Assembly: GCA_947500275.1 (NCBI GenBank)
Contig: CANMSW010000007.1
Span: 1 to 21,866, forward strand
Reading direction: 5' to 3'
Source: Bacteriovoracaceae bacterium
Lineage (GTDB): Bacteria; Bdellovibrionota; UBA1018
Length of the DNA: 21,866 nucleotides
The notes under the pieces were generated by a model. It made no database searches. It saw only the letters and a list, made by a program, of their open reading frames with translations, and was not told the origin of the DNA. This document shows positions 1 to 6,592 of the stretch, one piece after another. Made by a program: the position numbers and the translations under genes. Position 1 is the first letter of the stretch, and the number at the start of each line of letters is the position of its first letter.

Positions 1-13
1 AGACTCGGATATG

Positions 14-113
14 TTCAAAAAGGCACGTAACTCGAGCGCGCTCTTTCGTGCTCCACCCGATGCGCGCGGACTACATCCTCCAGCGATCCCGAGGACACGT
101 GCCCGCGCTTCGG
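14..113 (-). repeat. 100-bp structured direct repeat, copy 1
   Basis: This is the first of two direct copies of a 100-bp element; the other is at 241-340. They differ at only three positions by my reading (near 30, 55 and 71 of this copy). Read on the minus strand, the left arm GGCACGT ... CCTCG faces a right arm CGAG ... ACGTGCC that is followed at once by TTTTTGAA, the layout of an intrinsic terminator or of a small RNA with its own terminator. The outermost 7 bp (GGCACGT/ACGTGCC) are perfect. In this copy the inner CCTCG arm has one mismatch. Two GCGCGC blocks inside the element could form a nested stem. The orientation is inferred from the T run. The repeat itself is directly visible. Confidence 0.93.
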
Positions 114-240
114 GGCGATATGCTCCGTCCCCGAGCTTCATGAATCAGCTCTGTCTCATCGGGCACGGCGAGCCCCACCCTGAAGTGGGGGTGCGGGGCC
201 TCGGCGGTCGTTGGAGTGAGGGAGCGCAAACGCGATTCAG

Positions 241-340
241 TTCAAAAAGGCACGTACCTCGAGCGCGCTCTTTCGTGCTCCAACCGATGCGCGCGGACGA
301 CATCCTCCAGCGATCCCGAGGACACGTGCCCGCGCTTCGG
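241..340 (-). repeat. 100-bp structured direct repeat, copy 2
   Basis: This second copy of the element starts 227 bp after copy 1. On the minus strand the closing stem is GGCACGT, a small internal loop, then CCTCG, paired with CGAGG and ACGTGCC (12 bp in all), and it ends in TTTTTGAA. The inner part contains GCGCGC twice and the pair TCGT/ACGA flanking CCGCGCGCATCGG, so several alternative folds are possible. It starts about 44 bp beyond the stop codon of the protease gene transcribed in the same direction, so it could serve as that gene's terminator as well as, or instead of, being an independent RNA. Confidence 0.93.
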
Positions 341-383
341 CTAGATTCTGGGATGAGGCAAGACAGACCCTTAAATATGCGAT

Positions 384-1859
384 TTAAGACCGAACGAGCC
401 GGTAGATTTTCTGCCCACCCGGCCCCCCTCGACGGATCGATAGAAGGAGATCACCCGTCATGTCCGAGGGGATCTTTCCGAAGTGATTAGGTCCTTCTAA
501 CGGAACACCGTTCACTTCGAGCAGCCAATCGCCGGGCAGCACGCCCGCCTCCAAGGCAGGACTACTCGTCGCTAGATCAACAATCCAAGCGCCCGGAGTC
601 TTGATGCTTTCACGCCGCTCCCTTCTCCCCATCAGCAACCACGACTGAGGGACTTCCGCCAGAGTCATCCCCAGAAGCTGTGGCTGATATCGCGCAACTT
701 GCCCCGCCCTCGCCTGGCCGGCTCTCTGTCGCGCACGGGTAGTAACAACCAAGTTCTCGTCGACAGGAAGGATGGGTCGAATCGAAAGATGCATTTCCTT
801 CTGATTGCGAATGAACTTGAGAGGAAGATCCATTCCAGGAATGCCAGCCTGCACGCGTTGCCGAAAGCTGAGCAACCCTCGAACCGGAGAATCATCCACT
901 TCAAAGACAAGATCGCCCGCGCGTAAAACTCCATCCGCAGGGGAGCCTGGTATCACCTCAGTGACAAGCACACCCGACCCATACCCCCCGAGATAAACAC
1001 TGAGATCTAAATCCACGTCTTGAGCCGATAAACCGACCCAAGCCCGGCGCACAGAACCCGATGACCAGAGCTGCTCGGCCAAATAACGTAGACGGGAAAC
1101 CGGGATTGCGAATGAGATCCCCGAGGGTTCACCTGTTCTAGAAAAGAAAAGAGTCGTCAAACCGATCATCTCTCCCTTCCGATTCAGAAGAGGTCCCCCG
1201 GAACTCCCCGGGTGTATCGAAGCATCGGTTTGCAAAAGCGTGTCGGCTTCTCCGACCCCGAAAAGAGGATCAACCAATCCGATCGGTGCAACCCGCTCAA
1301 GTGCACTGACCACACCGGCACTCGCCGTCTGCGAAAATCCATAGGGATTCCCAATTGCCAGTACGGACTCACCCACTTCCAAGCTTTCGGAATTTCCCCA
1401 TTTTATTTCGGGCAAATTAAGCTTCGATCCTTTCGGCTGCCCTGAAGGAATCAAGCGTAAAAGGGCCACATCAGCTCGGTCGTCTCCACCGATTTGTTCA
1501 GCTAAAAAAGATCCACCCTGGTTTGAAAGTTCGACCCGAATCCTTGATGCGTGACGAACGATATGCTGGTTCGTCAGAATTAAACCTTCTTTTTTGAAAA
1601 CTACGCCACTCCCAACGCTCGCCTGAAGACCGCGAGCCGGAAACGGTGCTCCGCGGAAAACCTCGGCATGCTCGGATGGGCCGGAACGCCAGGCCGTGAT
1701 ACTGACTACCGATGGGCCACTGAGGTGAACGACGGGGTCCCAAGAAAAACTGAGGACTCTAGGCGGGGTGCAGGATTGGACCGTAAGAATCCCCCCCAAT
1801 GCGGCACAAAACACCGCTGTCCGTAGAGATGGGAAGTGAGATCCAAAAATGGAAATCAT
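384..1859 (-). CDS. HtrA/DegP-like serine protease with two PDZ domains, predicted lipoprotein
   Basis: This is a trypsin-like envelope protease of the HtrA/Deg family, 491 residues, which would cleave or hold misfolded periplasmic proteins. The start chosen is the ATG at 1859, because GAGAGG lies about 7 bases upstream and it gives a short signal peptide ending in the lipobox TVQSC (Cys30). A longer in-frame extension to 2012 would bury the signal sequence and cross a terminator. The triad is visible as His99 (LTNQHIV), Asp130 (RADVALL) and Ser220 (HPGSSGGPL). Family members usually have GNSGG at the serine; here the Asn is Ser. PDZ domains span about 270-360 and 395-490, the second with GAWIVDL and ALEAGVLPGDWLLEVNG. 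It sits alone after a terminator (1927-1966), with the structured repeats downstream. The protease call is firm; the lipid anchor is a motif-based inference. Confidence 0.92.
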   Translation of the reverse strand: MISIFGSHFPSLRTAVFCAALGGILTVQSCTPPRVLSFSWDPVVHLSGPSVVSITAWRSGPSEHAEVFRGAPFPARGLQASVGSGVVFKKEGLILTNQHIVRHASRIRVELSNQGGSFLAEQIGGDDRADVALLRLIPSGQPKGSKLNLPEIKWGNSESLEVGESVLAIGNPYGFSQTASAGVVSALERVAPIGLVDPLFGVGEADTLLQTDASIHPGSSGGPLLNRKGEMIGLTTLFFSRTGEPSGISFAIPVSRLRYLAEQLWSSGSVRRAWVGLSAQDVDLDLSVYLGGYGSGVLVTEVIPGSPADGVLRAGDLVFEVDDSPVRGLLSFRQRVQAGIPGMDLPLKFIRNQKEMHLSIRPILPVDENLVVTTRARQRAGQARAGQVARYQPQLLGMTLAEVPQSWLLMGRRERRESIKTPGAWIVDLATSSPALEAGVLPGDWLLEVNGVPLEGPNHFGKIPSDMTGDLLLSIRRGGPGGQKIYRLVRS

Positions 1860-1920
1860 GATCAACCTCTCTTCACACCCACCGCCCCTCTGCGAACGTG
1901 GACATGAAATCACAACGAAT

Positions 1921-1966
1921 AAAAGGCCGGCTTCTTCGCGATAATCCCCTCCGCGAAAGAAGCCGG
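1921..1966 (-). terminator. Intrinsic terminator after the barrel-protein gene
   Basis: On the minus strand, CCGGCTTC-TTTCGCG pairs with CGCGAA-GAAGCCGG (stem about 14 bp with one unpaired base) around an 11-base loop, followed by CCTTTTATT. It lies about 43 bp after the stop of the gene ending at 2009 and upstream of the protease start, separating the two transcription units. Confidence 0.85.
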
Positions 1967-2008
1967 ACGATCCGAACAGAAACAAACGTTCAGCGATGAT
2001 GAGAGAGC

Positions 2009-2749
2009 TCAACCCAGCGGAATTGAAAGTGCGAGAGTACCCGTAAAGATCTCATCTTCAGGGGTAAGCGTAAAATCAGGGCGCACGAGCAAGGCGACCT
2101 GATTTCCAAATTCGAAATCCATGCCGACATTTGGATAAGGGGTCCAATCACTGGACGTCGTTTTTCCCTGATCACCCAAATTAAACTGGTTACCCACCGA
2201 ACGGTAAATCCAGTTTGCACCGCCCCGCATTGAAACCCTGAAAGCTTCGTTCACATTATAACCTAGCTTCAGATTCATCGGTATCACGAGGAGATTTCCA
2301 CCCCCTCCCGCATCGCCCAGACCAACAAAATTGGCTCCGGACGCCCCAACGTGAGAAGCCAAAACCCCAGTCGATAGACCGCCGTAAAACCTACGCCAGT
2401 CTTCCTCCACTAATCGAAAAATATTTAAGTCGACCGTCACCCCAACCATCCCACGTGAGTCAACGTCACCCTTAAATCGAGAGGGACCGGGCTTAAAGAG
2501 CATGACGCCCACTTGAGGCTTCACTCCAAATATCTCATCCTTCATCGCCCCTTTGGTCTCGATATCAGAGCGAGCTTTCTCAGTCCTCATTGCAGGATCC
2601 GCGTCTTGAGCTTGGGCTGAGTGCTGGCAGTAAAACAGAAAGGGCGCCGCGGCAGAAGCCACGAGCGCCAGAGAAGCACCCCACGTCCGGAATTCGACCC
2701 GTGAATGTTGGGGCACAGTTTTTTTAGTATCCGTGATGATTCGGGACAT
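2009..2749 (-). CDS. Secreted outer-membrane beta-barrel-like protein, unknown function
   Basis: This 246-residue protein is of unknown function. The start is the ATG at 2749, preceded by AGGAGG at a good distance. An N-terminal region with basic residues and a hydrophobic stretch (about 24-40) ends in SAQAQ, a likely signal-peptidase I site near residue 47. The rest alternates polar and hydrophobic residues in short strands rich in Gly and aromatics (for example GVMLFKPG, GLSTGVLASHVG, RVSMRGGANWIYRS, VALLVRPDFTLTP), ending in GTLALSIPLG, as in small outer-membrane barrels. It shares the short phrase FVGLGDAG with the larger barrel protein at 7893 (FVGIGDAG), which may be coincidence. Its ribosome binding site can be hidden in a hairpin (2756-2776). 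No partner gene is evident. Confidence 0.8.
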   Translation of the reverse strand: MSRIITDTKKTVPQHSRVEFRTWGASLALVASAAAPFLFYCQHSAQAQDADPAMRTEKARSDIETKGAMKDEIFGVKPQVGVMLFKPGPSRFKGDVDSRGMVGVTVDLNIFRLVEEDWRRFYGGLSTGVLASHVGASGANFVGLGDAGGGGNLLVIPMNLKLGYNVNEAFRVSMRGGANWIYRSVGNQFNLGDQGKTTSSDWTPYPNVGMDFEFGNQVALLVRPDFTLTPEDEIFTGTLALSIPLG

Positions 2750-2755
2750 GGACTG

Positions 2756-2776
2756 TCCTCCTTTTCAATCGGAGGA
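2756..2776 (-). promoter_or_regulatory. Hairpin covering the ribosome binding site of the barrel gene
   Basis: In the minus-strand leader, TCCTCC, a 9-base loop, and GGAGGA form a perfect 6-bp stem. The right arm is the ribosome binding site of the gene starting at 2749. The stem would limit translation unless opened. The pairing is directly visible; a regulatory role is inference. Confidence 0.5.
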
Positions 2777-2804
2777 ACTGCAATGGGTGTTCCTGAATCA
2801 TCTC

Positions 2805-2846
2805 AGGCCGCCTGGCAGGCACTTAGAACGCTCTGCTAGGCGGCCT
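2805..2846 (-). terminator. Strong hairpin after the MFS transporter gene
   Basis: AGGCCGCC plus GGCAG pairs with CTGC plus GGCGGCCT (8-bp perfect outer stem, imperfect inner stem) around a roughly 14-base loop. It lies just 3' of the transporter stop and 5' of the next minus-strand gene. The minus strand lacks a T run after the stem; the plus strand has only CTTTGATT. It is a probable but atypical transcription barrier. Confidence 0.55.
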
Positions 2847-2854
2847 TTGATTGA

Positions 2855-4195
2855 TTAATGTCCGCCGCCCACTTTGGGACGAGCGTTCCACAGGGTGAGC
2901 ATCAACAATCCTCCGACGAATGAGAAGCCGATCATGCTCGGTCCCCATGCGCCCCACCCATAATTCTGGAGCAACCAGCCCATTCCGAGGCCGACAAACG
3001 AACCCCCGACGTACTGCATTCCGTCGAACATTCCGGCAGCCGTAGCGGCAGCCTTCTTACCGCCGAAGTCCATCGAAGCCGTTCCTGAAAGCATCGAATG
3101 AACGACACTAATCGAGAATGAATTCACGACGAAAGCGACGATGACCGCATTGATCGATGGCGCCTTCCAAATTACTGCCAGGCAGATAACCTGAAGGAGG
3201 TATCCTAAGAAAGCGACCGGAGTTCGGCGGCTTTTGAAAAACCAATCCGAAATCGTGCCCGCGAAGAAGGCTCCAGCGATACCCGCCAAAACGACGGCCG
3301 CTGCGCCTTTTTGAAAGACGGGTGATTCGAGCGGAAGCTGTTGAGCTTCCTGCATATAACGAGGGAACCATTGTTCAAAACCGTGCCGCACAAACCCGGT
3401 GCAAAATTCGGCAACAGCAATCGTCAATGTCACAGGGTTAGTGAAAACTTTTTTGAAAACGTAGGAGAAGTTCACTGGGCCCACATCTCCACTCGAAGCA
3501 TCCTGCGTATCGAGAGGTTTGAAACCAACGTCCTCGGGACCATTTTGGACAAACTTCCAAGTCATGAAGGCCATGACTGCAACAATGACGGATGGAACAA
3601 AGAAGACCCACTGCCATGGAAGCGCAGCGACTAGAATCGCACCCAAGAAAAAGATCAGAGCGCGACCGCTTTGAATCATGCTGCCGAAAATCGCAGAGAA
3701 TACACCCCGCTCGCGAACGTGGAACCAACCGGAATTCACTTTAATCAAAGCCAGAGCGCTATACGACTGAAAGTAAGAGTTCATCGACCAGATGGTCGCA
3801 AAGTAAATCAAAAGCAGCTCTCCGGTTCCCAAGAATCCCAGGTAGGCACCCAGACCGAAAAGAAAGTTGAAGACCACGGTTCCCGTCGCACCAATCAACA
3901 TCGCTTTACGACCACCGATCCGATCGGCAATCGGACCATTGAAGATTGCCGAGAATCCATAAATCGAAAGTGCCGCAGTGATGATCGCGCCAATTTGGGT
4001 CTTGTCCCAACCATAGTTGTCGGACAGGGATTTGTTGGCGAAAGAAAGGTTATATCTTCCCATGTACATCGCAGCGTAAGTCAAACCGAGAGTCAGCCAG
4101 TTAATTGCCCGACGTTTACGAAACTCAACAGGGTAAGGCATGGTCAGTGTATCGCCATTGCCGCTCATCGTTGCCGCGGTTGAAGTCGAAGCCAT
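2855..4195 (-). CDS. MFS transporter of the organophosphate:phosphate antiporter (GlpT/UhpT-like) family
   Basis: This 446-residue inner-membrane transporter has about 12 hydrophobic segments. Family features include the Arg in helix 1 (GRYNLSFANK, Arg47) and the Arg in helix 7 (FVRHGFEQWFPRYM, Arg270), which correspond by eye to the two substrate-phosphate-binding arginines of GlpT. Others are the loop DRIGGRKAML, the WFHVRERG segment, and GKKAAATAAGMFDG, which matches the GlpT helix-11 region. The His of GlpT helix 5 appears to be Gly here, so the sugar- or glycerol-phosphate substrate should not be assumed. The ATG at 4195 has GAGAGGAG 7 bases upstream. It is a single-gene unit, preceded by a hairpin leader and followed by a strong hairpin. 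The family is well supported; the substrate is unknown. Confidence 0.9.
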   Translation of the reverse strand: MASTSTAATMSGNGDTLTMPYPVEFRKRRAINWLTLGLTYAAMYMGRYNLSFANKSLSDNYGWDKTQIGAIITAALSIYGFSAIFNGPIADRIGGRKAMLIGATGTVVFNFLFGLGAYLGFLGTGELLLIYFATIWSMNSYFQSYSALALIKVNSGWFHVRERGVFSAIFGSMIQSGRALIFFLGAILVAALPWQWVFFVPSVIVAVMAFMTWKFVQNGPEDVGFKPLDTQDASSGDVGPVNFSYVFKKVFTNPVTLTIAVAEFCTGFVRHGFEQWFPRYMQEAQQLPLESPVFQKGAAAVVLAGIAGAFFAGTISDWFFKSRRTPVAFLGYLLQVICLAVIWKAPSINAVIVAFVVNSFSISVVHSMLSGTASMDFGGKKAAATAAGMFDGMQYVGGSFVGLGMGWLLQNYGWGAWGPSMIGFSFVGGLLMLTLWNARPKVGGGH

Positions 4196-4202
4196 GAAAA
4201 AA

Positions 4203-4227
4203 CTCCTCTCGTCCTCAATTGGAGGAC
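4203..4227 (-). promoter_or_regulatory. Anti-RBS hairpin in the transporter leader
   Basis: On the minus strand, GTCCTC, loop CAATT and GAGGAC form a perfect 6-bp stem (4211-4227) directly before the ribosome binding site GAGAGGAG (4203-4210). The same TCCTC arm could instead pair with GAGGA inside the ribosome binding site, giving two mutually exclusive folds, one with the site free and one with it blocked. Function is inferred. Confidence 0.45.
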
Positions 4228-4363
4228 TCCGGAAGAATGGTTTGAATGTATGCGCGGAATTTGCCGTCTCGCCCTCGACTTTTCAATAGCCGAAAGAGAA
4301 ACTCCGAAATTTCGCAAGATTGGCTTCATTCAAAATGAATCGACCCGATATTCAACCTGGCGC

Positions 4364-5587
4364 TCAACTGGAGATGGATACGACTTGAACTCGGCGCCCT
4401 GAAACAGAAAGGGCTCTTTTGCCTGCAAGAAATGCGTGAATTTCGTCTCCGACCAGTCGGGCGGCCCCTTCTGAGATCAATCCAGCCGATACCCAGCCTG
4501 TAACCCCCAACTCTCTCGCACGAAGAAGCGGGAGAAGTTGCGATGACGTCGCGACATGCTTCACGGCGATCTGGTGCTGGTCTGACAAAATCCCTACGTA
4601 ACACTGAAGCAAGTCGATCACACGCTTCTCATCATCCGACGGGATTTCAGCTCTGGAGCGCTCTGGCATCTCAACGTCGCCGGCAGACGCAAGTCCCTTT
4701 TGGACCGCCGAGAGAATCGCATCGCTACTGTGCTTGAGCTCTCCTTTTCCGAGACCTCGAAACGCTGACAAATGAGCTGCATCCTTAGGTCGAACCTGGG
4801 CCAAGTCCATGAGAACCTGGTCGTCAGCGACCCAACGTCGGGGCAAGTTCAGCTGACGAACGCGCGCTTCGCGCCAAACCATGAGCTCTTTGAGGACAGA
4901 AAAACCGCGTGCATCCAGTTTACCCCCCCGAGCCAGACGCTGAGAAAGCGTGTCTGGATCGGTCTCGTAGAGACTCGGATCTTCGAAGCGGGCCGAGAGC
5001 TCAAATCCCCAGTCACGACGCCCTAAACGATCCAGTTCAGCGAGGAGCTTACTTCCTGCTTCGACCAGATGAATCACATCGAGATGCGCGTACTCGAGAA
5101 GCTGCTCAGGAAGGGGACGGACTCCCCAATTCGTTCGTGCGTGCCCTTTTTTCAAGTTCACGCCGAGCAAGCTTTTCAGCAGATTTCCAAGACCAATCCC
5201 GTCGCCATAACCGCAGAGCGATGCAGCGACCGCTGTATCGAGGGAGGGTGAAGCAATCGCACCAAACGCCGTAAAAAGGCATTCTTGATCGCCCTGAGCC
5301 GCGTGCACGATTTTCAAAATCGCCTTATCGCGAAAAACGGCTAAGAGGGGCTCGAGACCCTTTTTTTTCTCAGAAGAGCCTCGAAAAGCCTGTGCGTCGA
5401 CAAGCCAACTTTGATTCTTTGTCGCAACCTGAATTAACTCGACCACCGGATAGAAAGTCGACTCGCGAATAAATTCCGTATCAAACGCAATCACCGACTC
5501 CCCGGAGAGCAAGGTCGCAAGTTCTGCGATTTGCTCTGGCCGGGAGATAGGCTGTTCAAGAGGAGACTGAGAGATAGACTGCGACAT
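4364..5587 (-). CDS. rnd: Ribonuclease D (DEDDy 3'-5' exoribonuclease with HRDC domain)
   Basis: Ribonuclease D trims 3' ends of tRNA precursors and other structured RNAs in the cytoplasm. The 407 residues are close to the usual size for the family. DEDD motifs are visible: Asp36 and Glu38 in FDTEFIRE, Asp100 in HAAQGDQECL, and Tyr166 with Asp170 in YAHLDVIHL. The NWGVRPL segment is also typical. An HRDC domain covers about 218-297 (GFSVLKELMVWREARVRQ, LPRRWVADD, FRGLGKGEL). A C-terminal domain of about 90 residues follows. The ATG at 5587 has only a weak ribosome binding site and lies 16 bp after the stop of the secreted DUF3465-like gene, so both are probably cotranscribed from upstream of 6386. 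Confidence 0.93.
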   Translation of the reverse strand: MSQSISQSPLEQPISRPEQIAELATLLSGESVIAFDTEFIRESTFYPVVELIQVATKNQSWLVDAQAFRGSSEKKKGLEPLLAVFRDKAILKIVHAAQGDQECLFTAFGAIASPSLDTAVAASLCGYGDGIGLGNLLKSLLGVNLKKGHARTNWGVRPLPEQLLEYAHLDVIHLVEAGSKLLAELDRLGRRDWGFELSARFEDPSLYETDPDTLSQRLARGGKLDARGFSVLKELMVWREARVRQLNLPRRWVADDQVLMDLAQVRPKDAAHLSAFRGLGKGELKHSSDAILSAVQKGLASAGDVEMPERSRAEIPSDDEKRVIDLLQCYVGILSDQHQIAVKHVATSSQLLPLLRARELGVTGWVSAGLISEGAARLVGDEIHAFLAGKRALSVSGRRVQVVSISS

Positions 5588-5603
5588 CCGAGATCTAGGC
5601 CGA

Positions 5604-6386
5604 TTACTGAGCGCCTAAACGAAGAGCATGAGACACGAAAGAGTCCCAGGCATTCGTTTCGAACGAACTCCGTTTGCCACGCCGACGATCATCACGTCGT
5701 CCCGCTTTTTCGATGTCGTCACCAAAAAGCTCACCATCAATCACGAGGAAACCGTGCGGGTGGCCGCCTTCACGAGGGTTGAAGTGAACCCAGTGAATGA
5801 TGGCTCCGGATGGAGACGGTGGATAAGGACCCGACTGAGCAATGGAGGTAATATAATCACCGCAGGCTTCAACGCTCATGCCCTCGCGGGTATCGCGGAG
5901 ATCACCGAAGGCGTTGTTGTAGATCACTTCCAAGACGTCTTTCTCGGACGGACCGATCTTGATTTCAAAATGATTGTGAGAGTTTCGGTCCGGGAATACA
6001 CGAACAATCGGTCCCCGAACGAAGGCACGAGCCTTAAATTGGTTTGGCGTGCGAGCTTTCCAAGACAGCACTTGGGCATTATCGACCGGAAGCGCGCGAC
6101 TATTATCACCTGCGCATTCAGGAGCATTCGCAGACGCCGCCATAACTGGCTCGGCCGTCCCGCGATAGGATCGATCTGCAAGGGCTCCAGTAGGAGCACT
6201 GAAAACAGCTCCTGCAAAGAGACCTACGAGAGCGAACCGAACGCTCACAGAAGACCTAGATTGAGCAGACTCCACCCGTTTCGACCGAACACTCTTCCCA
6301 AAGAACACGGTAAACCCCCGAGGCGTTCCTGTTGAATTTGCGAACCATGAATACGTCGTGAATGGGATGGGGATAGCCCGGTTCAT
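5604..6386 (-). CDS. Secreted DUF3465-like protein
   Basis: The function is unknown. The C-terminal core (about 120-222) resembles DUF3465: a GPIVRVFPDRN start, a HNHFEIKI segment, the ASIG-like turn replaced by IYNNAFGD, and the diagnostic IIHWVHFNPREGGHPHGF stretch, like HWTHHDP in that family. Several His residues (137, 139, 198, 201, 209, 211) could bind metal. The ATG at 6386 is the only in-frame ATG but has no ribosome binding site. A GTG at 6248 has a weak CTAGGT upstream and yields an ideal 24-residue signal peptide (SVRFALVGLFAG ... GALA), so the real start may be there. The tail is basic (RRDDRRRGKR). It leads the rnd unit with a 16-bp gap. Family assignment is from memory of the motif and is moderately sure. 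Confidence 0.72.
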   Translation of the reverse strand: MNRAIPIPFTTYSWFANSTGTPRGFTVFFGKSVRSKRVESAQSRSSVSVRFALVGLFAGAVFSAPTGALADRSYRGTAEPVMAASANAPECAGDNSRALPVDNAQVLSWKARTPNQFKARAFVRGPIVRVFPDRNSHNHFEIKIGPSEKDVLEVIYNNAFGDLRDTREGMSVEACGDYITSIAQSGPYPPSPSGAIIHWVHFNPREGGHPHGFLVIDGELFGDDIEKAGRRDDRRRGKRSSFETNAWDSFVSHALRLGAQ

Positions 6387-6408
6387 GAACAGCCGGCAAC
6401 AAGTATTT

Positions 6409-6443
6409 TTCCAAACTGGAATTATTCTGTTTCCAATTCGGAA
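6409..6443 (-). promoter_or_regulatory. Two tandem 13-bp palindromes, candidate operator
   Basis: Minus-strand reading gives TTCCGAATTGGAA (6431-6443) and TTCCAGTTTGGAA (6409-6421). Both are TTCC-N5-GGAA, share 10 of 13 positions, and start 22 bp apart, about two turns of the helix. They lie in an AT-rich stretch 23-57 bp upstream of the ATG at 6386. This arrangement suits cooperative binding of a dimeric regulator. I cannot name the regulator, and no regulator gene adjoins. Confidence 0.5.
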
Positions 6444-6487
6444 TAATAACGAAAAACAGCCAATACAAAGCGTTTTTTAACATAAAA

Positions 6488-6538
6488 ATGAAAAAGAATC
6501 GGATCGTCTTTCTCTGCTGTCTCCCTCCGCTGGAATAA
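6488..6538 (+). CDS. Possible 16-residue leader peptide before serB
   Basis: A short frame, ATG to TAA, encodes MKKNRIVFLCCLPPLE and ends 54 bp before the serB start. It contains adjacent Cys codons (TGC TGT) and a Pro-Pro pair, a known slow site. Cysteine is made from serine, so a Cys-sensing leader would make sense. However, there is no ribosome binding site and I see no clear terminator/antiterminator pair. Chance is quite possible. Confidence 0.15.
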   Translation: MKKNRIVFLCCLPPLE

Positions 6539-6592
6539 ATCTACCCCTCTCGCGTTGCCCGGCCTCACACCCTTCTGTTAGCCTCAGAATCA

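Larger units (their letters stand above)
1..383 (-). ncRNA. Gene-free structured region, candidate tandem small RNAs
   Basis: No convincing protein gene lies here. A plus-strand reading frame crosses the region but is rich in Arg, Pro and Ser, resembles no family I know, and runs through the repeats and into the end of the protease gene. Besides the two 100-bp repeats, the spacer (114-240) holds two further hairpins. One is at about 124-167 (outer CCGT/ACGG and CCCGA/TCGGG, inner GAGCT/AGCTC). The other is at 170-202 (GAG/CTC, GCCCC/GGGGC and ACCC/GGGT on the minus strand). The density of stems, the near-identical copies and the T runs on one strand suggest a tandem pair of minus-strand structured RNAs. 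It does not show the tmRNA, RNase P, SRP or tRNA signatures I looked for. No clear promoter was found, so the RNA call is inference. Confidence 0.4.

Noticed and set aside
14..340. CRISPR array
   Set aside because: There are only two 100-bp repeats with one 127-bp spacer, far from CRISPR dimensions, and no cas genes.
14..340. Insertion sequence ends or a miniature transposable element
   Set aside because: The copies are direct, not inverted; no target-site duplication or transposase was seen. A dispersed repeat cannot be fully excluded.
11..490. 159-codon plus-strand frame through the repeat region
   Set aside because: It crosses both copies of the repeat, has Arg/Pro/Ser-rich composition without domain features, and overlaps the C-terminal codons of the protease gene.
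1860..2012. 51-residue N-terminal extension of the protease
   Set aside because: It would span a clear terminator and place the signal peptide inside the protein; the ATG at 1859 has a good ribosome binding site.
3671..4183. 170-codon plus-strand frame inside the transporter gene
   Set aside because: It is antisense to a well-supported membrane transporter and has shadow-type composition.
5628..6335. 235-codon plus-strand frame antisense to the DUF3465-like gene
   Set aside because: Its composition is rich in Arg and Thr with no family resemblance, whereas the minus strand has a signal peptide and the HWVHFNP motif.
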